This document shows positions 57,801 to 64,000 of a stretch of DNA of 64,000 nucleotides, piece by piece. The stretch is from the NCBI RefSeq assembly GCF_042453785.1, contig NC_091670.1, positions 33,553,501 to 33,617,500 of the forward strand, written 5' to 3'. A model generated the notes under the pieces. That model saw nothing but the letters and a program-made list of their open reading frames with translations. It was not told the DNA's origin and did not search any database. How positions within the stretch are numbered: the first letter of the stretch is position 1; the number at the start of each line of letters is the position of its first letter. Position numbers and translations under genes: made by a program. The stretch is from Malus domestica. Lineage: Eukaryota; Streptophyta; Magnoliopsida; Rosales; Rosaceae.

Positions 57801-58493
57801 GAGAGTTGAGGTGGAATTTCATCTATTTACGGTCAAGCAGACTTAACAGCTCAGCTTGGAGCATCGAACTAAAGATCTCCCATGTGTTTTCTGTTTATTA
57901 AGAAGTCGAGTCCGCGCTCTTATTGCTGACCACTGTTTATTCAATTATTTGAAAATTTTCCGTTGAAAAGTGTATAGTAACCTTAGAATTTTGGACAACG
58001 CCAAAGGATAGTCCTAGGAGAAGACCCAAAAAAAAAAATCCAATCCAAAACAAAACCAAACCAAACCTATGATAACTAAAAGGAGATAAACAATCCTCCG
58101 ATTAAAACAGAGATTCCCAAAGAGTTAAGAAATTCCCTAATTTTTATGTGAAATTAACGAAAATTTTTCATATGTTTTCTGCTTAATTTCAGACAAAATT
58201 GCAAAAATAATTAATTTGTTAGAGAGAGAAGAGAGAGAAACCTGTTGAAGGGATGTGAAGTTATCAGGGATATAAGCGTACTTCTGCTTCTGGGTAGAGA
58301 GCTGCTTCTCCGTACCACTCTGTGCTTTGCTAGGTCTCGTATCATTTATGTTCGGTTTCCCGAACATCCCGGGATCATACGACGGCGTTCTACCAGTGAC
58401 ACTGTGGTTTCTGCCGGCGTTGCCACCGGAGATACTTCTAGAAACCGCAGGGCTGTTCTGCTTGCTCTTGAAAAGTGACAAGAGGTTCCCCAT
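53660..58493 (-). CDS. RGLG-type RING E3 ubiquitin ligase with vWA/copine domain, 11 exons, 423 aa
   Basis: Exons on the minus strand: 58493-58242, 55640-55556, 55445-55305, 55202-55089, 54996-54899, 54813-54734, 54549-54444, 54353-54226, 54136-54013, 53885-53829 and 53746-53660. All have GT/AG borders and the summed length is 424 codons with the stop. The N-terminus MGNLLS fits N-myristoylation (Gly2, Ser6), so this ATG was preferred to one ten codons upstream. Residues about 85-330 form the vWA/copine domain, with MIDAS-like [11 protein letters not shown], then CFGFGD, IADGQVTRSID and [12 protein letters not shown] Pro-rich linker ([11 protein letters not shown]) follows, then a C-terminal RING split over the last two exons: CPVCL, FGCGH, SCRDC, CPIC. 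The family transfers ubiquitin to targets from the plasma membrane, in hormone and stress signalling. Intron 1 is 2.6 kb. Confidence 0.95.
54844..54883. repeat. (AG)n microsatellite in an RGLG intron
   Basis: 40 bp of AG repeats between exons 5 and 6 of the RGLG gene (intron 54814-54898). Confidence 0.95.
57132..57519. mobile_element. Possible decayed hAT-like MITE in RGLG intron 1
   Basis: Left AAAGGCGGAACCA and right, inverted, AGAGGCGGAGCCA (11 of 13 matching). GGCGGAGCCA ends are common in plant hAT elements. No 8-bp target duplication could be found, so the call is weak. Confidence 0.4.
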
Positions 58494-59855
58494 GGCAACA
58501 TCTACTCCTCCCTTGTTGTTCAACGCAAGGCCGGTAAATATGAGAGAAAACAGAGGACAAAAGAGAGAATTAAATAGGGTGGTGAGAGTGAAAAACTATG
58601 GACTCCGTCTGCTTTGGATTCAGAAGAAGAAAAGGAAGAAATGTCAGGGAAGTGAGGTTAGGAATATATGCTTTATTTTGTTGCCGCCTACGAACAAAGC
58701 AGAAGACTTTTAGAGGAGGAATAAAAGAGTTCTCTTCTTTTGTAAAAGAACGTTAGGTGACTGCCACACTGCATCGTGATGAAATTAAAATACATCATTT
58801 TCATGTATAAATTAATTTTGTAATGCAATACTGTATAATGAACAGTAGATATAGAAGAATATAAAAGAAAGTATGTATTAAAGAAATGAAGTTTTTAACA
58901 AGGAAAAAAAGAAGGTAGATAAAAAGATACACTATTCTCCATACCAGAAAATAAGTTGGATATTTTAAAAATTTGTACTTAATTAAGTTATGCATATGTA
59001 GAATTTTTTTTGAATATATATGTAACTCACTATAGGCTCGAAAAACAAATAAAAGATGTGTACGACGAGATGTCCAGCAACAAGAAGAAGGAAAATGATT
59101 GAATGAGAAACTCTCGAGACTCTTGAAAAATCTTTTTCATTTTTCGGTTATGTATGGAAAGATAGAAATAAAATGACTACAATTATATATATAGATTTTT
59201 TTTTTAATTCAAATTTGCACTTCACACATGTTTTTTTGTTTTTTCAGGAGTGTTCAGTGGGCTAAATAATTTAGCAACTATTACACTATTTGGCTTTTTA
59301 CATATAAGGTGTCAAGCCTTTTGACACGACGATGTGATATTATTTCACTGTATAAATGTCATAGTTTGAAGATTTTTTGTATAAAATTTCTTTCGATTTG
59401 GAGATCATTAATCATTTGTATGAAATATAAAAATAAAAATAAAAACCAAATTGTCAGTTAATAATGAGAATATTGTTACCATAGTTGTTTATTTGTTCGA
59501 TACATATGAATGATTAAATGATCTCAATATTAAATGAAATTTCTATAAATAATATTTATATGATGATAAAGAGCAACAATTTGAATTATGATATTTGGAA
59601 AATAAAATAGAGTTACATTGTAATAGAACAAGAAATAACTCTTTACTTACAAGAAGCGGAATAATTTACAATAATTTATAAATGATAGAACATATGAAAC
59701 GAAGGAAAATTGAACCGTTACTAATACGCATGTTGTTTGCTTGGATGCTCCAACATCCATTTTGCCTTTTCATATTCTTATCCAAATACTTTTGGGAAAT
59801 TCCAATTAGTGTCTCTTACAATATTCTCCTTCGTTGGTCATTTAAAAAAGCAATT
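58494..59855 (-). promoter_or_regulatory. RGLG upstream region; otherwise nothing
   Basis: The first few hundred bases are the RGLG leader and promoter, with an in-frame upstream ATG at 58523. Beyond about 58750 the sequence is AT-rich with no recognised features. Confidence 0.4.
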
Positions 59856-60048
59856 GGATCCTCTCCCGAGCTCGGTGTATGAATCCTCCTGAGCAGCTCA
59901 TCTGGACCGTTCAAATTTGATCCAACGACTCTAAACAATGAGCTCCTCTAAAAATTATAATAATTACAGCCGTTGGATCAAGTTTGAACGGCCCGAATGA
60001 GCTGCTCATGAGGATCCCCATTCTGAGCTCAAGAAATGATCCGGATCC
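59856..60048. mobile_element. Foldback MITE
   Basis: Ends GGATCC...; inverted arms include 'gagcagctcat' on both sides and 'gagctcggtgtatgaatcct' against inverted 'gagctcagaatggggatcct'. The core 'aaatttgatccaacga' and its near-inverse 'gttggatcaagtttgaacg' give a long hairpin. Same group as 32693 and 46498. Confidence 0.75.
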
Positions 60049-60330
60049 TATAAAAAAATGAAGTTAAAGGAATGCGTCATACAAGATTTCATCCATTGTT
60101 CTAGTGAAATCGCAGTCTCGTTGTACAACGTTTCTAAAAGGACAATCTCAAACCTTCTTAATTATTTTATTTAAAATATGAACTTTTTGTTTTTCTTTGT
60201 TACTAGGAATGAGGAAGTCGAAGGCGAGATTCTTATGACTTGTTTGATAATCATTTTGTTTTTTGTATGTAGTTTTGTTCTTTAGATATATGAAACGTAT
60301 ATGAGAGAGAAAGAAAAATGAATAATATAA

Positions 60331-60568
60331 GGCTCGTTTGGAAATGCTTTTAAAATATATAAAAGTGTTTTTAATGAAAATATTTTTGAAATCAATCTTT
60401 AGTTAAAATGCATATGAATATTGAAGAAAAACACACTTAAAAGTGATTCTTGCAAGAAGCACATAACTGATGCTTCTTGTAGGATGCACTTCAAGTACTT
60501 TTGAAATAAAAAAAATATTTTCTCTAAAAACGTTTTCAATAATTTTTAATTCACTTCCAAACGAGCTC
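60331..60568. mobile_element. MITE with GCTCGTTTGGAA-type ends
   Basis: Left GGCTCGTTTGGAAATG; right, inverted, GAGCTCGTTTGGAAGTG. AT-rich, non-coding, 238 bp. The ends resemble Tourist- or hAT-style 'GTTTGG' MITEs; the family cannot be settled without a target duplication. Confidence 0.7.
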
Positions 60569-60679
60569 ATATATATAATTTTTTTATTATAGAAAAAGTG
60601 CGATTAATTTAAAGAGAAACCTCATTAACACCTAAGGTCTCGAGAGCCATACAAAAGAGCATTTTTAGCCTTGGGAGGA

Positions 60680-61260
60680 ACACACCCAACCTATAGATAT
60701 AGATTATTACAATTATGCTCAAGGAAAGTAACGACATATGTTGTAAAGTTTGCTTTCCTAAAGATGTGGTTCTACTCTACCGAACGGAGCGAGGAAGCAA
60801 GCCATTTTATGTCCTCAAAAATGGTTTTAATTCTCAACGAAGTTGTACACTTTCCTTAAAAGCTATCAACAACAATCTTCGAGTCTCCTTCCACTATAAA
60901 TTTCATGATACGATGTGGGTTGGCTAAACTCAAAGCATCCCGAAATGCCAGTGCTTCCACCATAGTGATAGTGTTAGGCGCCTAGATGACGAGAGCCAGC
61001 AAGAGAAAGGTGCCCCTGATGATTCCTAGTGATAAAATTATGTAACTGAATTGCCCTCCACTGAACTATTAAAGTTGAATTTATAAAAACCTTCTGCATG
61101 AGGTATCCATCTGACGTGTTAACAACATTTTTCGTTTGATATGTTTCTGTTTCAAGATCCTTACCAGCTGTAGCAGCCGTCATTATATAACAAGTCGGAT
61201 CAAATTTAATTTTTCTAAACACAAAGTTGTTCCTGGCATTTGACATTTGCCAACACAAAA
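60680..61260 (-). mobile_element. RNase H-like fragment of a LINE-type element
   Basis: On the minus strand: WQMSNARNNFVFRKIKFDPT (end of the RT-linked zinc-binding region), then QLHNFITRNHQGHLSLAGSR, and in another frame EALAFRDALSLANPHRIMKF and VEGDSKIVVDS. This order matches the RNase H-like (RVT_3) domain. Stops and frame changes show it is dead. Confidence 0.75.
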
Positions 61261-61299
61261 TAAGAATTTTACTAAGATCAGAAATATCATATTTATCTC

Positions 61300-61740
61300 T
61301 AGGCGTTTAAAAATTAAGAAAGAGCGCCTAGATCTGCTGAGGCGCCTGCCTAGATCGCCTAGACACCCTCCTAACCCACCCAAATTTGCCTAGGTCACGA
61401 CTCACTTATACAGAAAATAGATAACATTTATTTTACATTTTATTTTTTACAATAAATTATAAGAGACTTGTTACATACTTAAATGAATACACATTATATC
61501 CTTGTTCCTTATGTTTTCAATATGTTCCAATACTTCATAATATATATATGTCATTCTATTTTGTAATTTATGATGAATTTATATATATATATTTTTAGTA
61601 TAAGCAAATACTTATTTACACGAAATATAATAGATTTACTTAAATATGCCTAGTCCACCTAGGCCCTGTCTAGCTGCCTAAGCGCTAAGCCATAACCCAG
61701 CGTCCGACTAGCGCCAAACGTCTTTTAAAACCTTGCCATT
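61300..61740. repeat. Repeat rich in GCGCCTAG motifs, possible MITE
   Basis: The edges have multiple 'gcgcctag' and 'ctaggc' motifs: 'gaggcgcctgcctagatcgc' on the left and 'agctgcctaagcgctaagcc', 'gactagcgcc' on the right, around an AT-rich middle. The outer parts 'ggcgtttaaaaatt' and inverted 'ggttttaaaagacgttt' are loosely inverted. Resembles a known plant MITE style; ends uncertain. Confidence 0.45.
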
Positions 61741-63240
61741 ATTACATAGAGGGCAAAGAGTCTAACCATTAAAGTTGTGTTGACTTATTCTCTTGTTAGT
61801 AGAAAATTCATTTCATCTAGAGTTTCAAAGTCTTAAATTCTTTTGTTTAAAATAGGACCATTTGAACTTGGTACCAGGCGGATTACCCTACAATAAAAAC
61901 TTTGAAACCAACTATATTGACTAGTCAGATGAACTAGTCAACTGAGTACATGTTGTTAGATAGCCACAAGCATATAAACTAAGTAAACTGATATTGCTAA
62001 AGCAAGACAAGTGATCTCCAGTTATTGTTTTAGCCTTGGTTCTTGAGTTAAGTTTACTTAGTTAACAAAGTGTCAATACTAGCACACTCTACAAAGTTTA
62101 TCTCTAACAATGATTATTTGGATATAAAGGTAATTTTGCAAAGTATTGAACATGACGAAGTTTTTGGCCGGAAAAACCCACATTTGGGTTAAAAAACCAA
62201 GCTCTCCATTGAGTGCAATCTACTAGTGTAAACAAGGTTCATACAAAGACCACACAAGCTCAATTCCTATATTCCTATCTATGGAGCAGCTTTACCTTTG
62301 TGCAACCTTACTTTACACAAGATGAACTCCTTCGGTCTTCATGAAGTGGCAGCTCCTTCTGAACTCTTCACCTTGTGGCACCGATATCAACACGGTCAAT
62401 GAAATGATATGATGTTATGATGTGCTCATGAAATGAGGATTCAATGACTAGTCCGGTTCTCCAGTCAAGTAGTTAAAGAATAACCTAACATGAATCCAAA
62501 TGCTTAGTCTAAGAAAGATATGAAAATTTGAAGATTAGACCTAGAACTTAATGCAAAACCATGAACACAATGCAACCCTAATATGCAATGATTGGGTATT
62601 TGTGCATAAGATGGTTTTGTGGCTAGAGTTTCGGTTTTGAAACTTAAGAAGTAGCTCTAGGCTAAAGCACTATTTTTCTTGAACTATCAATAACCTAGCC
62701 AAGAGACAAATGAAACCTTGAAAACCCTTTTAATGGAAAAAATGGATGTTTCAGACAAAAAGGTACAAGGAGACACGTGTCACAAGCCAAAGAAATATTT
62801 TCAGATTAAGGGTGAGAAATCCATGCACAGGAAAATGTGTCAGATAGCCCATGTGGGCTATCTTAATTTTCATGCCTAGATAGCTGGATATCAGAAGGAG
62901 TTATGACGAGACAATTCCACTAAACAAAAGAAACCGAAAAAAAACAAGCTTGACATGCATATGCAAATGAATGAATCAAACCTTTTTTTGTAGTGAAGAT
63001 GACTGGAGCCTTGACAATTTAATTCCAGCAGAAATCCCATATCAGCATTGTCCCCTAACTCTAAATTATGAGTATGTATGGTAACATTTACATTTTTTTA
63101 CAACGAAAGCCAAACAATAAACCTAATACTTAACACCAGCTGATATCTTCGTCATGACAGTCCACCTTTCTAGGGGCTGAGAAGATTCACATAGGCATTT
63201 CAGCCTTTCCCTTGTCATCATCGTGCGATTCACCAGTGCT
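61741..63240. other. Intergenic, nothing recognised
   Basis: No coding domain, RNA gene or element ends were identified. Retroelement-derived DNA cannot be excluded. Confidence 0.5.
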
Positions 63241-64000
63241 AGGTAGGGAAGGGCAAAATACCCGCGGTTATGGGTAATCGCGGTTAACCGCCTATTTAAA
63301 CTTTACGGTTACGGTTATAGTTAACCGTTTAGATAAATAAACAGTTATGGGTATAACCATTTACCCCTGAAATTTAAATGGGTGGTTATGGGTATTAACC
63401 GTGGTTATAAACGGGTAACCGCTTACCCATTTATTTTATATATGTAAAATTAACACAAACCATGTTCTTGGTTCAATAATCTTTAGCACACAATAAATTA
63501 GCAAGGAATTCATCGGTCATTCTCTCAATAACACTGTTGTAGGAATGATGATATCCGCAAGGAATTCGTCAAATTAATTTAAATTCATTGCGGGTAACCA
63601 TGAAATTGACTGAAATGTCTTCGAAACAATTTTTGTAACCCAATAATATTTAGCAAATATTATATTACCTTCATTGGTAACAGTTAAAAATATCGTCCGT
63701 AAACTATTATTTCAATTATTGGAATGGTATAAGGACTTAAAAAATTAAAATACGGAAATGTATGATGAATGTACCTATAACGGTGTTTAATTGTCAAAAA
63801 AAAAGAAAATTATGACAATTTTTTTTTAATTTTCAAGTTGTTAAAAAACATGATGGGTGAAAAAGGGGTAATGATAAAAAAAAGAAAAGATAAATGGGTT
63901 AAAAATGGTAAATGAGTATTAAACGGTTACGGTTAAATAGGTATACGGATATGAGAATGGTTAAACATTTATAAACGGTTATGGGTATGAGTATAACCGT
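63241..64000. repeat. GGTTATGGGTA-rich element, cut by the window end
   Basis: 63250-63430 is full of 'ggttatgggta', 'ggttaaccg' and 'aaccg' motifs in both orientations; the same motifs return at 63920-64000 ('cggttacggtta', 'cggttatgggtatgag') around an AT-rich middle. The layout fits a MITE-like element with long, internally repetitive ends whose right end lies beyond the window. Confidence 0.5.

Noticed and set aside
1..64000. CRISPR arrays, operons or prokaryotic defence systems
   Set aside because: The DNA is plant nuclear with introns and eukaryotic transposons; no regularly spaced short repeats were found.

Overview
The window looks like nuclear DNA of a dicot plant, most probably a woody Rosaceae (apple/pear-like). 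The evidence is AT-rich intergenic DNA, GT-AG introns, plant-only gene families (NAC, R2R3-MYB, PPR, RGLG) and a dense, nested load of plant transposable elements, including Cassandra elements with 5S-rRNA-like LTRs. The species assignment is inference from repeat style; no marker gene fixes it.

Four host genes read as intact once spliced by eye. (1) 7833-4171 (-), 4 exons, 520 aa: a probably mitochondrial protein with a Gly/Arg/Pro-rich N-terminal half and a conserved C-terminal half. (2) 34318-30522 (-), 4 exons, 351 aa: a NAC transcription factor. (3) 49642-50971 (+), 2 exons, 127 aa: a small single-span membrane protein of unknown function. (4) 58493-53660 (-), 11 exons, 423 aa: an RGLG-type vWA/copine plus RING E3 ubiquitin ligase with a predicted N-myristoylation start. 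Two host genes are broken. An R2R3-MYB (19569-24508, +) has three in-frame stops in exon 3, a SINE pair and a 3.3-kb CACTA element in intron 2, and a copia element 36 bp after its stop. A PPR gene (51680-53253, +) has several frameshifts.

Region by region. 1-4.2 kb is intergenic with a TRIM-like repeat and a small hAT-type element. 4.2-7.9 kb is gene 1. 8-19 kb is a repeat field: two Cassandra elements, one interrupted by a 1,778-bp LTR-ended insertion, a 388-bp hAT element with a perfect 8-bp target duplication, and a near-perfect hairpin. 19.1-30 kb is the MYB pseudogene and its insertions. The CACTA element there carries degraded, antisense exons resembling a twin-LOV photoreceptor gene plus exon-like pieces of an unidentified gene. 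30.5-34.3 kb is the NAC gene, with a TRIM-like repeat and a MITE in its second intron. 35.7-39.4 kb is a LINE split by a CACTA element that itself holds a solo LTR. 39.9-42.2 kb is a long solo-LTR-like repeat. 45.9-48.3 kb is a direct duplication of about 0.8 kb separated by a truncated CACTA end. 49.6-58.5 kb is the gene-rich part. 59-64 kb is MITEs, an RNase H remnant and a terminal repeat element.

The genes are independent plant transcription units, not an operon, and nothing in the sequence shows them acting in one pathway. The main interest is the history of insertion and gene decay. Exon borders were placed by reading GT/AG sites and keeping frame; no alignment or database search was possible.
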